Below, piece after piece: positions 1 to 7,070 of a DNA stretch of 39,541 nt. Source of the DNA: an uncultured Actinomycetes bacterium (GTDB lineage Bacteria > Actinomycetota > Acidimicrobiia > Acidimicrobiales > RAAP-2); the NCBI GenBank assembly GCA_903871335.1, contig CAIQGE010000027.1, positions 1-39,541 on the forward strand, read 5' to 3'. Numbering within the stretch: position 1 is the stretch's first letter; each line of letters begins with the position of its first letter. The notes beneath the pieces were generated by a model that worked only from the letters and a program-made list of their open reading frames with translations, searched no databases and was not told where the DNA came from. A program made the translations under genes and the position numbers.

Positions 1-132
1 ACAGATCTCTCCCAGCATTCCGCCAGTGAACTTTTTCGCACCCAGCGCAGCCTCAAGGGACGTCCTCGCGCAACGCTCGGTTACATGACACCATTGGAGA
101 AGTTTGCCGAGTTTGTTGTGCTCACCACTTGA
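1..132 (+). mobile_element. IS30-family transposase, C-terminal fragment
   Basis: Frame 1 is open from the first base to a TGA at 130-132 and gives 43 residues. They contain RPRATLGYMTPLEKFAE, preceded by a DLSQHS-like segment. This is the typical end of IS30-family transposases, where 'RPRKTLGxxTPxEKF/AF' closes the DDE catalytic domain. Only the extreme C-terminus lies in the window, so the catalytic triad cannot be checked, nor whether the element is intact beyond the edge. A right terminal inverted repeat would be expected within some tens of bases after the stop, but I could not delimit one. An IS copy at a contig end is a common cause of assembly breaks. Confidence 0.75.
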
Positions 133-382
133 AACCGCCCGCTCAAGGGCGCATTCGGTACGGCGTCACTGCTCACGAAGTCTCATCCTTGGGTGTGTGG
201 ACGGGGTGGACGAAAGAAGAGTATCCGGTCAGCAGGCCCGCGTCCGACCGATCACTTCGAGCGCGAAACCTTCATGTTGTTGATGCTCGCGAACTCGCGA
301 GGAACGTCATGGCGGAAGAGGAATCCAAAGAGAAGCCACCGCGAATACCTGCTGTTGCGTCCAACTATTTGCGAGGGTGAAG
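133..382. other. intergenic flank of the IS30 remnant
   Basis: No supported gene. Short open frames exist on the plus strand, but they have no ribosome-binding site, no recognisable motif and overlap each other. The stretch probably holds the right end of the IS element plus the 3' flank of the next gene on the minus strand. Confidence 0.4.
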
Positions 383-898
383 CTAGCGAGCGGCCTTGAG
401 ACCCTTTCGAGTCAGCCACACCTGCCGGACCACGGTCGCCGCGAGCACCGCTCGGCGACGGTCTCGGGCGGCACGTCTGTCTTCGTTGACGGGAACAAGC
501 TCCCGGGACGAGGGGCGAGCGAGACGGATTCGCACCGGAAAAGTGCCGGCACGACCGAATTTGGCGAATGAGAACGTGGAACCGAAGGAGAAAGCTGAAC
601 CGATGGAAAACGCCGACGCGAAGGAGCCAACGGAGAACGCGGAGCCAATGGAACCGATGCTGAAGGCGCTATTGCGCGAACCAATGGAGCAAAACGAGTT
701 GACTGAACCCACCGACCAGGCGGAGCGTCGTGATCCCTGTGAATGCCACGAGGAAGAATCCTCGCTCTTGCCTTCATCCATTTCGGGCCTTGTCGCCTCA
801 GGTTCTGACTGGTGTGTCTGCGCTCGACGAACTCCCACCGCGATGCCCACGCCGGCGAGGACGGCGATAATGATGAGGAGAGGACGGTAGCGGCGCAC
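383..898 (-). CDS. single-pass membrane protein with Ser-X-X triplet repeats
   Basis: 171 residues from a GTG at 898. Residues about 6-23 form one hydrophobic segment (PLLIIIAVLAGVGIAVG), which looks like an uncleaved N-terminal anchor. A charged linker follows (to about 50). From about 58 to 110, Ser occurs at every third position with hydrophobic or small residues between, in units such as SAFSIGSIG and SAFSVGSFA. The tail (about 115-171) is Arg/Lys-rich. I do not recognise a named family. Similar Ser-triplet membrane proteins occur, I believe, as hypotheticals in actinobacteria, but I cannot check. The periodicity is kept at protein level on this strand; the opposite frame is only its shadow. 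There is no Shine-Dalgarno. TACGCT lies 6 nt before the GTG, so the mRNA is probably leaderless. Divergent from the response regulator. Confidence 0.7.
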   Translation of the reverse strand: MRRYRPLLIIIAVLAGVGIAVGVRRAQTHQSEPEATRPEMDEGKSEDSSSWHSQGSRRSAWSVGSVNSFCSIGSRNSAFSIGSIGSAFSVGSFASAFSIGSAFSFGSTFSFAKFGRAGTFPVRIRLARPSSRELVPVNEDRRAARDRRRAVLAATVVRQVWLTRKGLKAAR

Positions 899-904
899 CA
901 GAAC

Positions 905-910
905 AGCGTA
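905..910 (-). promoter_or_regulatory. -10 box of the Ser-triplet gene (leaderless)
   Basis: TACGCT read on the minus strand, followed by 6 nt (GTTCTG) and the GTG start at 898. The same spacing recurs at ten other genes in the window. Confidence 0.55.
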
Positions 911-964
911 GGGCGAGACGGAAAGTCACGAAAACACAGACAAGATTCATCCCTGGTCCACCTG

Positions 965-1010
965 GGGTTAGCCCCCTTTTCACCCGTGGGTAACCCATGC
1001 TCCCTACGGT
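965..1010 (+). promoter_or_regulatory. promoter region of the response regulator with inverted repeat
   Basis: TACGGT at 1005-1010 is a plausible -10 box and is followed by GTTCTG, as in the divergent gene's promoter. Just upstream lies an inverted repeat, GGGTTA (965-970) and TAACCC (991-996), with an inner ACCC/GGGT pair. It could be an operator for the regulator itself. A GTG at 1018 opens a 33-codon frame that ends at 1119, inside the regulator gene. Confidence 0.35.
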
Positions 1011-1090
1011 GTTCTGTGTGACGCGGCCTGACGATTTCCTCCCCCCGGACGTCCCGCGTCGCCTTGTCGCAACCGAGGTGGTGAATCGTC

Positions 1091-1804
1091 ATGAGCGCAC
1101 TGGAACATTCCGTGGTTGACCCCGAGGGTCGTACCGTCGTTCTCGTCGTGGAGGACGAGGCCAGTTACCTCGAAGCCCTCAACGTGGGCCTCACGGTGGA
1201 GGGCTTCATTGTGGTCGCCGCCGACACCATCGATGACGCACGTCGCGTCTTTGCCGAAGCCAAGCCCGACCTCGTTCTGCTCGACGTGATGCTGCCCGAC
1301 GGTTCGGGCATCGACTTTTGTCGCGAGCTGCGCGCCGTGAGCAGTGTGCCGGTGATCATGGTCACCGCGCGCACTGACGAAGTGGACGTCGTTCTCGGAC
1401 TCGAGTTCGGCGCCGCGGACTACGTCACCAAGCCGTATCGTCTACGCGAATTGGTCGCCCGCATGCGCGCCGTCCTTCGCCGTCACGTCGCACCCACCAC
1501 CGACGAGACAGTCACCATTGGCGACATCCGTATCGACCCTTCGCGTCGATCAGTGACGCGTGGCAACGAGGTCATTGAGTTATCGCGCAAAGAGTTTGAT
1601 CTCCTCAACTTGCTCGCGAGTCGCTTGGGTCAAGTGGTCACCCGTGACGAGTGTCTCGACACCCTCTGGTGGGGTCAAGACCTCGCGGACACGCGCACAC
1701 TCGACACGCACGTGAAGCGCCTGCGCCACAAGATCGAAGTCGATCCGGCCACCCCCGTGCACCTCATCACGATTCGTGGCGTCGGCTTCCGTCTGGACCG
1801 CTAG
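1091..1804 (+). CDS. OmpR/PhoB-family response regulator
   Basis: 237 residues. The receiver domain (about 15-130) has the acidic pair E21/D22 (VVEDE), the phospho-acceptor D65 (LLDVMLPDG), the switch Thr in VTAR and K114 (YVTKPY). The winged-helix Trans_reg_C domain (about 145-237) ends in DTHVKRLRHKIE and TIRGVGFRLDR, as in RegX3/PhoP-type regulators. The ATG at 1091 is preceded by GAGGTGG at about 9 nt. No histidine kinase gene adjoins it: the flanks are the divergent Ser-triplet gene and a peroxiredoxin with its own promoter. It is therefore an orphan regulator here, and its targets are unknown. The roughly 14 residues before the receiver fold are a little longer than usual, so an internal start is possible. 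Confidence 0.93.
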   Translation: MSALEHSVVDPEGRTVVLVVEDEASYLEALNVGLTVEGFIVVAADTIDDARRVFAEAKPDLVLLDVMLPDGSGIDFCRELRAVSSVPVIMVTARTDEVDVVLGLEFGAADYVTKPYRLRELVARMRAVLRRHVAPTTDETVTIGDIRIDPSRRSVTRGNEVIELSRKEFDLLNLLASRLGQVVTRDECLDTLWWGQDLADTRTLDTHVKRLRHKIEVDPATPVHLITIRGVGFRLDR

Positions 1805-1812
1805 ATCCGACC

Positions 1813-1818
1813 TACGCT
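1813..1818 (+). promoter_or_regulatory. -10 box of the peroxiredoxin gene (leaderless)
   Basis: TACGCT followed by 6 nt and the ATG at 1825. No Shine-Dalgarno lies between. The box sits 8 nt after the stop codon of the response regulator, so the peroxiredoxin probably has its own promoter. Confidence 0.5.
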
Positions 1819-1824
1819 GGCCCT

Positions 1825-2280
1825 ATGAACACGGGTGAGCGAGCCAAAGACTTCACACTGCAGGATCAATTCGGCAAGGAACGGACCTTGTCCACCATGT
1901 TGGCGGATGGCCCCGTGGTGCTGTTCTTCTATCCGGCGGCGATGACCAAGGGTTGCACGAAAGAGTCCTGCCACTTCCGGGATCTCGCGGCCGAATTTTC
2001 CGCCGCTGGCGCGCAGCGCGTCGGAATCTCGATGGACACGGTCGACAAGCAGAAAACTTTTACGGACTTGAACCAACTCGACTACCCGTTGCTCGCCGAT
2101 GTCGGTGGCATGGTGGCTCGTGACTACGGCGTGAAGCGACCCCTCGGACTACTAAAGGTGAAGCGCACGACGTTCGTGATCGGCACCGATCAGACAATCC
2201 TTGACGTGATCACGTCGGAATTGAACATGGACGTGCACGCCGACCGCGCCCTCGCCGCCCTCAAGGCGGCCGCGAATTAA
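1825..2280 (+). CDS. PrxQ/BCP-type peroxiredoxin
   Basis: 151 residues. The motif GCTKESCHFRD matches the PrxQ/BCP signature: a peroxidatic Cys in the GCT motif and a candidate resolving Cys five residues later, giving an atypical 2-Cys enzyme. It would reduce hydroperoxides in the cytoplasm and be recycled by thioredoxin; trxA/trxB are in the same window. The usual Pro in the PxxxTPGC context is partly altered here (YPAAMTKGC). I chose the ATG at 1825 because the domain begins there and because TACGCT lies 6 nt upstream, although the frame is open further upstream inside the previous gene. Its TAA overlaps the stop codon of the convergent fae homologue. Confidence 0.92.
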   Translation: MNTGERAKDFTLQDQFGKERTLSTMLADGPVVLFFYPAAMTKGCTKESCHFRDLAAEFSAAGAQRVGISMDTVDKQKTFTDLNQLDYPLLADVGGMVARDYGVKRPLGLLKVKRTTFVIGTDQTILDVITSELNMDVHADRALAALKAAAN

Positions 2281-2789
2281 CGCAATGTCGGTGGCACGTA
2301 ATACCCGTTGATGGGCACGTCGCGCACCGCCAGAAGTGCCGCCACATCAACGGACTCGTCGGCTCCGCGTGCAAGGGACGCCCGCGTCGCCTCTCGATTG
2401 AACGAGTAGACAAGATCGGCATCCTGTGCGTCCGGATCTACCCACACCGCCGCGATCAGCAAGAGATCCGTCGGCGACGAAATAATCCCGTCGGCGACCG
2501 CGTCAAGGACCCCACTCGCGACGCCCAATTGGGCCGCCCCCCAGGTCAACGTGGCGTGGTTCGTCGACGCGATCATCGCCTTGTTCACAAACAAGGTCAT
2601 TGGTTGCACCGGCATGTTTGGTTGCGCGACGACGACGAATCCCGCGTGACCCTCACGAGGCGTCGCCAACGCGGTGTTCCACGCCACTTCGACGGGACCA
2701 CCCTTCTCGCCGAGCACGGTGTTGAGGTGGGCCGCTTCTTTTCCCGATCCGGCGAAGGCCTCGCCGAACTGGGTTAGGCCGCCGGCCAC
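2277..2789 (-). CDS. formaldehyde-activating enzyme (Fae) homologue
   Basis: 170 residues, the normal Fae length. The N-terminal FGEAFAGSGKEAAHLN aligns with the Fae signature (GEALxGdGNEVAHID); His21 corresponds to the proposed catalytic His. QPNMPVQPMTLFVNKA and the FNREAT segment match conserved Fae blocks. Classical Fae condenses formaldehyde with tetrahydromethanopterin to the methylene derivative; some homologues have no proven substrate. No other pterin C1 gene is visible here. The GTG start overlaps the end of the upstream oxygenase gene by 16 bp, so translation is probably coupled. The stop overlaps that of the convergent peroxiredoxin (TTAA, 2277-2280). Family assignment is firm; the actual substrate and pterin are inferred. 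Confidence 0.85.
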   Translation of the reverse strand: MAGGLTQFGEAFAGSGKEAAHLNTVLGEKGGPVEVAWNTALATPREGHAGFVVVAQPNMPVQPMTLFVNKAMIASTNHATLTWGAAQLGVASGVLDAVADGIISSPTDLLLIAAVWVDPDAQDADLVYSFNREATRASLARGADESVDVAALLAVRDVPINGYYVPPTLR

Positions 2790-3604
2790 GTGACCGGCGG
2801 TTCAGCGAACGGTGTGACGCGTCCGTAGCGAATCTCACGAAGGAGCTCCGAGGACACCGTCGTGGGCTTGGTGTCGTAGGCGAGTAGTCCCACGTGTCGC
2901 AGCGTGTCGCCCGTAATGGGGCTGACCCGATGGATCGAGTGACGGCCTTCGAAGATGAGGAGTGTTCCCGGTGTCATCTCCAAGGTGAGGACGTCCGGGT
3001 GCGAACCGTTCAACACGCGCGCCACGTCGTCGTAGTTCTCGTTGTCAGCCGTGCGAATCAGCGGCACCACGTCGAAGTCACCCCCATCGGCCGCGTCCTG
3101 GATGGCGAGCGACACGACGAAATCCGTCTGGTCAAAGTGCCACTGCAATTCGTCGCCCTCGCCCATCACCGCAAGGTTGAGCGCCCCGCAGGGGTCGGCG
3201 TAGTGGTAGATCGTGCCTCGATTGAGCACGGCTTCAATGAACGCGGTGACCGCGGGCGACTCGTAGATCTGACGGAGCGGCGACGTGAAGGGGATCACGT
3301 CGTAGCCCACCGCTCGCACGCCGTAGGGCATCCAGGTCTGGCGGGGGTGATCCTTCGGCCACTCGTCGCTCGGTAGTTCCAAATACGCGGTTCCGACACC
3401 CCCGGAGGGGTGCGCGCGTTCCGCGAGGGCGTCGGCGTCCGCCACCAGCTTCGCCACGCCGTCGGGTGTCACGAATCCACTGAGCTCCGCCGCACCCATC
3501 GCCGCAATCTGGGCGCGAGCATCCTCGATGACACGTTGTCCCGTGGCGCTACCGAGATCGTGCAGCGGATAACGATCGAGATCAATCAGGTCGAGAGGAT
3601 CCAT
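2774..3604 (-). CDS. Fe(II)/2-oxoglutarate oxygenase of the BesD/HalD type
   Basis: 276 residues. LQWHFDQTDFVVSLAIQ carries His156-x-Asp158, and GRHSIHRVSP carries the distal His (His225 best fits). LRHVGLLAYD supplies Arg236 for 2-oxoglutarate. Overall layout resembles the BesD/HalD halogenase family. Known halogenases of this group have Gly where Asp158 stands, leaving room for chloride. With Asp present this should be a hydroxylase or demethylase. Substrate unknown; characterised relatives act on free amino acids. It is the first gene of a two-gene unit with the Fae homologue. TATCCT lies 6 nt before the ATG, consistent with a leaderless mRNA. Confidence 0.82.
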   Translation of the reverse strand: MDPLDLIDLDRYPLHDLGSATGQRVIEDARAQIAAMGAAELSGFVTPDGVAKLVADADALAERAHPSGGVGTAYLELPSDEWPKDHPRQTWMPYGVRAVGYDVIPFTSPLRQIYESPAVTAFIEAVLNRGTIYHYADPCGALNLAVMGEGDELQWHFDQTDFVVSLAIQDAADGGDFDVVPLIRTADNENYDDVARVLNGSHPDVLTLEMTPGTLLIFEGRHSIHRVSPITGDTLRHVGLLAYDTKPTTVSSELLREIRYGRVTPFAEPPVTWPAA

Positions 3605-3610
3605 GGGCGA

Positions 3611-3616
3611 AGGATA
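3611..3616 (-). promoter_or_regulatory. -10 box of the oxygenase-fae unit (leaderless)
   Basis: TATCCT on the minus strand, 6 nt before the ATG at 3604. The bkdC stop is at 3622, so this short gap holds both the end of bkdC and the promoter of the next unit. Confidence 0.5.
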
Positions 3617-3621
3617 CTTCT

Positions 3622-4971
3622 CTACCTCGCCAAAAGAGCGGGTGCCGGATCGTTCAGGAATCTTCCCACGTGCGCGAGTACGGACGACGCCAACGCGCCA
3701 TCAATGCAGCGATGGTCGAACGACATTGCGATCTCCACCACGTGGCGCACCACCACCTCGTCATCGACCACCCAGGGGGCCTTTGCGATCTGACCCACGG
3801 CGACAATCGCTGACGTGCCCGGCGGCAGGATGGGCATCGCGCCATCAATGCCGAAGGGTCCGACGTTGGTAATGGTGAGAGTCGTTCCGATCATCTCGTT
3901 GGGGGTCGTGGTGCCGGCTCGAGCCTTCTCGACCAGCGTGGTCAAAGCGTCCGCCATACCCACGAGATCGAGCGTGTCAGCGTCTTTGATGTTCGGGACG
4001 ATGAGTCCTCGTGGCGTGTCGGCCGCGATCCCGAGTGCCACCGATCGTCGCACGATCACTTCTCCGGCCGCGTCATCGAAGCGAGAGTTGATGCCCGGAA
4101 AATGCCGCGCCGCGTCACACAGCGCGAGAGCGACGAGCGTCAGCGGCGAGAGGCGCACATTGGCCATCGAAGGCCGCGACTTCAGCGCGCTCAGCAGTTC
4201 GACGGACTTTGAGGCGTCCACTCGAACCCAGGCCGCGGCGTGGGGAGCACTGAACGCGCTCTGCACCATTGCGTCGGCCATCGAGCGCAGAACCCCGCGA
4301 ACCGGAATCCGTTCCTCCTTGGGTCCACTCTCCCACGGGGCGAGCTCGTGTCCCACGAAACGCGTGACGCCGGTGGGAGCCGCGGGAGCACTTCGCGCAC
4401 GGGGCGTCCCGCCGGACACCACTCGCTCGACATCCGAGCGCGTGATCAGGCCGTCGCGACCCGTTCCCTGAATACTCTCGATGTCAATGCCGTGCTGCTT
4501 CGCATACAAGCGCACCGGGGGCGTCGAACGGGGCGCGAGGGCGGGCGCGGTTGATGTGATCGGCGCCGGCGGTGCCGGTGCCGGTGCCACTGCGCCGCCT
4601 CGGCGGCGGTGTCGCGTCGGTGCACCCTCGTTAGTCGCCACGCCGTAACCCACGAGAACCGCCGTACGACCTTCACCCTGTGGAGTGGTTGCCGGTTCGG
4701 CCGGCGTCGCCAGCGGAGCCGCGTCGCCTCCACCCACCTCAATTTCAATCAGTGGAGCCCCGACGGGGACGACGTCGCCCACCTCCCCGTGCAATTTGGT
4801 CACCACGCCCGCGTACGGGCTGGGTAACTCGACGGTGGCTTTGGCGGTCTCAATGTCGATCAGCGGTTGGTTGAGCGCGATGGTGTCGCCCACCGCCACT
4901 TTCCACACGACGATCTCCGCTTCGGTGAGACCCTCTCCAACGTCCGGCAGGAGAAATTCGCGAGTACTCAA
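3622..4971 (-). CDS. bkdC: branched-chain 2-oxoacid dehydrogenase E2 (dihydrolipoyl acyltransferase)
   Basis: 449 residues. A lipoyl domain (about 3-78) has lipoylatable Lys44 in IETAKATVELPSP. After an Ala/Pro-rich linker comes the E3-binding domain (about 152-190; VRLYAKQHGIDIESI..GRDGLITRSDV). The catalytic domain ends with MSFDHRCIDGA, giving His420 and Asp424 (HxxxDG). It moves the acyl group from E1 to CoA as the core of the complex. Start is a TTG at 4971 that overlaps the bkdB stop (TTGA), so the three genes are tightly coupled. No E3 (lpd) gene is present in the window. Whether the substrate is branched-chain oxoacids or pyruvate rests on the E1 similarity. Confidence 0.93.
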   Translation of the reverse strand: MSTREFLLPDVGEGLTEAEIVVWKVAVGDTIALNQPLIDIETAKATVELPSPYAGVVTKLHGEVGDVVPVGAPLIEIEVGGGDAAPLATPAEPATTPQGEGRTAVLVGYGVATNEGAPTRHRRRGGAVAPAPAPPAPITSTAPALAPRSTPPVRLYAKQHGIDIESIQGTGRDGLITRSDVERVVSGGTPRARSAPAAPTGVTRFVGHELAPWESGPKEERIPVRGVLRSMADAMVQSAFSAPHAAAWVRVDASKSVELLSALKSRPSMANVRLSPLTLVALALCDAARHFPGINSRFDDAAGEVIVRRSVALGIAADTPRGLIVPNIKDADTLDLVGMADALTTLVEKARAGTTTPNEMIGTTLTITNVGPFGIDGAMPILPPGTSAIVAVGQIAKAPWVVDDEVVVRHVVEIAMSFDHRCIDGALASSVLAHVGRFLNDPAPALLAR

Positions 4972-5948
4972 CTCTCAAATCCCATCACTCGATCAACGGC
5001 ATCCAAGATGCGGTCGATATTGGGCAGATACTCCTCTTCCACCCGCGAGGGGGGATAGGGCGTGTGATAACCCGTCACCCGCAGCGCGGGCGCGCGTAGG
5101 GAGTAGAAGCATTCCTCGGTGAGACGTGCGACGACCTCGGAGGCCACCGAGGCGTTGGCCGGTGCTTCGGCCACCACGACGAGCCGTCCCGTCTTTTGTA
5201 CCGACGCCACCATCGGCGGAAAATCGAGTGGTGCGATCGATCGCGCGTCAATGACTTCGACACTGCGGCCCTCAGCTGACGCCGCCTCGGCCGCTCGTAC
5301 CGCGGTGCGAACGCTCGGTCCGTAGGCGATGACCGTCACGTCGGTTCCTTCGCGCGCGACGTGGGCGTCAAAGAGTCCGCGCGGTGGACGATCGAGGTCG
5401 ACCTCGCCCTTCTCCCAGTAGCGACACTTGGGTTCGCAAAAGATGATCGGGTCGTCGTGGGTGATCGCTTGTTGAATCATCCAGTACGCGTCATTCGGCG
5501 TCGTGGGTGAGACCACTCGCAACCCGGCGGTGTGCGCGAAGTAACCCTCGGGACTTTCGGAGTGATGTTCGATCGCACCGATCTGACCACCGAAGGGAAT
5601 GCGAATGACGAGTGCCATCTTGTAGACACCGTGACTGCGGGAATGCAATTTCGCGACCTGCGAGACGATCTGGTCGAAGGCGGGATAGACGAAACCGTCG
5701 AATTGAATTTCACAGACGGGTCGGTACCCACGAATGGCGAGACCGACCGAGGTGCCGACAATGCCCGATTCCGCGAGCGGGGAATCGATGATGCGGTCTT
5801 CGCCGAAGTCCTTCTGCAGTCCGTCCGTCACCCGAAAGACGCCACCGAGTTTCCCGATGTCCTCGCCCATCAACAGCACCTTGGGGTTGTCCTCGAGCGC
5901 TCGTCGCAGTCCTTCGTTAAGCGCCTTGGCCATGGTCATCTGCGCCAT
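4968..5948 (-). CDS. bkdB: 2-oxoacid dehydrogenase E1 component, beta subunit
   Basis: 326 residues. It contains GEDIGKLGGVFRVTDGLQ, the Y/F-rich IQFDGFVYPAFDQI block and IGAIEHHSESPE, all typical of E1-beta subunits of branched-chain (BkdB-type) complexes rather than the AceE homodimeric pyruvate enzyme. With BkdA it decarboxylates the 2-oxoacid using thiamine diphosphate and reductively acylates the lipoyl arm of E2. The ATG overlaps the bkdA stop by one base (TGATG) and the stop overlaps the bkdC TTG start by 4 nt. Actinobacterial homologues have sometimes been named pdhB. Confidence 0.93.
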   Translation of the reverse strand: MAQMTMAKALNEGLRRALEDNPKVLLMGEDIGKLGGVFRVTDGLQKDFGEDRIIDSPLAESGIVGTSVGLAIRGYRPVCEIQFDGFVYPAFDQIVSQVAKLHSRSHGVYKMALVIRIPFGGQIGAIEHHSESPEGYFAHTAGLRVVSPTTPNDAYWMIQQAITHDDPIIFCEPKCRYWEKGEVDLDRPPRGLFDAHVAREGTDVTVIAYGPSVRTAVRAAEAASAEGRSVEVIDARSIAPLDFPPMVASVQKTGRLVVVAEAPANASVASEVVARLTEECFYSLRAPALRVTGYHTPYPPSRVEEEYLPNIDRILDAVDRVMGFES

Positions 5949-7015
5949 CAGTGCGCACCTCCCCCGACGCCGAGCTCGATCATGTCGCGCTTGCCCTCTT
6001 CTATCAAGGGGTGCACATCGGCGTAGGCGTACTCGAAGATGGATAGCGGGTCCGGGCTGTCCATGGCGAGTACGTCCTCGCGTAGTTTCGCCGCGAGCGC
6101 GTCGGCTTCCGCACTGGTCGCGTCGAATTCACTCGCCGGGACCTGGTGTTGCCGAACGAGATACGCCTTGACTCGCTCCAGTGGATCACGGTGCTTCCAC
6201 ACTTCGACGTCGGCGTCGATTCGATAGCGAGTGGGGTCGTCCGACGTGGTGTGTGCCCCCATGCGATACGTGAAGGCTTCAATCAACGTCGGCCCACCGC
6301 CCTCACGCGCGTGCGCGAGGGCGCGCTTGGTCACCTCGTGAACGGCCAGCACGTCATTGCCGTCGACCCGAATACCGGGAAAGCCGAAACCTTCGGCGCG
6401 TCGGTAGAGGGGAATCTTGGACTGTCGCACCGTCGGTTCGGAAATGGCCCACTGGTTGTTCTGCACAAAAAAGACGATCGGCGCGTCGAAGGAGCCGGCC
6501 CACACGAAGGCCTCATTGACGTCACCCTCGGACGTCGCCCCGTCACCGAAGAACACCATGGTCGCTTCTTCGGCGCCGTCGCGCTGAACACCCATGGCGT
6601 ATCCAACGGCGTTGAGCGCCTGGTTGCCGATGACGATCGTGGGAACCGAGTGGCGGTACTGCTGAGGATCCCAGCCGCCGTGGTCGACGGCGCGGAACAA
6701 ACGGAGCCACTTTTCGGGGGGAATACCGCGACACCACGCAATGCCGTGTTCGCGATAGCTCGGGAACGTGAAGTCCATGGGTTGAAGGGCGCGACCGGCC
6801 CCAATCTGTGCCGCTTCTTGCCCCTGCAGAGGTGCCCACAAGGCGAGTTGACCCTGACGTTGCAGAGACGTGGCTTCATTGCACAATCGACGGATGATCG
6901 TCATGTCGCGATGCATGCCGAAGATCTCGTCCTTGCCGAGAGTGCTCTCGTACTCCGGATGCGTGACGCGCTCACCTTCCGGTGTCAATAGTTGGACCAG
7001 CGGTATTTCGCTCAT
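5948..7015 (-). CDS. bkdA: 2-oxoacid dehydrogenase E1 component, alpha subunit
   Basis: 355 residues from ATG 7015. The thiamine diphosphate motif is clear: GDGATSEGDVNEA followed by FVQNNQWAIS. YRMGAHTTSDDPTRYR is the phosphorylation-loop-like segment of E1-alpha proteins. It is the first gene of bkdABC. I prefer ATG 7015 over an upstream in-frame start because AAAGGGGAG lies just ahead of it. A TACGGT at 7047-7052 on the minus strand is the likely -10 box, giving a leader of roughly 25 nt. The divergent MFS gene starts 55 bp away, so the two promoters overlap. Confidence 0.94.
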   Translation of the reverse strand: MSEIPLVQLLTPEGERVTHPEYESTLGKDEIFGMHRDMTIIRRLCNEATSLQRQGQLALWAPLQGQEAAQIGAGRALQPMDFTFPSYREHGIAWCRGIPPEKWLRLFRAVDHGGWDPQQYRHSVPTIVIGNQALNAVGYAMGVQRDGAEEATMVFFGDGATSEGDVNEAFVWAGSFDAPIVFFVQNNQWAISEPTVRQSKIPLYRRAEGFGFPGIRVDGNDVLAVHEVTKRALAHAREGGGPTLIEAFTYRMGAHTTSDDPTRYRIDADVEVWKHRDPLERVKAYLVRQHQVPASEFDATSAEADALAAKLREDVLAMDSPDPLSIFEYAYADVHPLIEEGKRDMIELGVGGGAH

Positions 7016-7070
7016 CGACTCCCCTTTGAGTTCGAATCCAAGCGCCACCGTACTCCCTTAGTGTCTCTTC
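7016..7070. promoter_or_regulatory. divergent promoters of bkdABC and the MFS gene
   Basis: TACGGT (minus strand, 7052-7047) serves bkdA with a Shine-Dalgarno-bearing leader. TAGTGT (plus strand, 7059-7064) lies 6 nt before the GTG at 7071 and fits a leaderless MFS mRNA. Only 6 bp separate the two boxes, so RNA polymerase binding should be mutually exclusive. Confidence 0.5.

Noticed and set aside
129-399. Two overlapping small frames after the IS30 fragment
   Set aside because: No ribosome-binding site, no motif, and one begins inside the transposase stop region.
396-890. Plus-strand open frame rich in Met-Glu-Pro-Asn
   Set aside because: It is the mirror of the Ser-triplet gene; no start signal, and the minus-strand product has a TM anchor and a -10 box at the expected place.
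4446-4748. Arg-rich minus-strand frames opposite the bkdC linker
   Set aside because: Shadows of the Ala/Pro-rich linker of bkdC; compositional artefact of GC-rich coding DNA.
7025-7040. GTTCGAATCC, resembling a tRNA T-loop
   Set aside because: No cloverleaf can be drawn; it is the short leader of bkdA.
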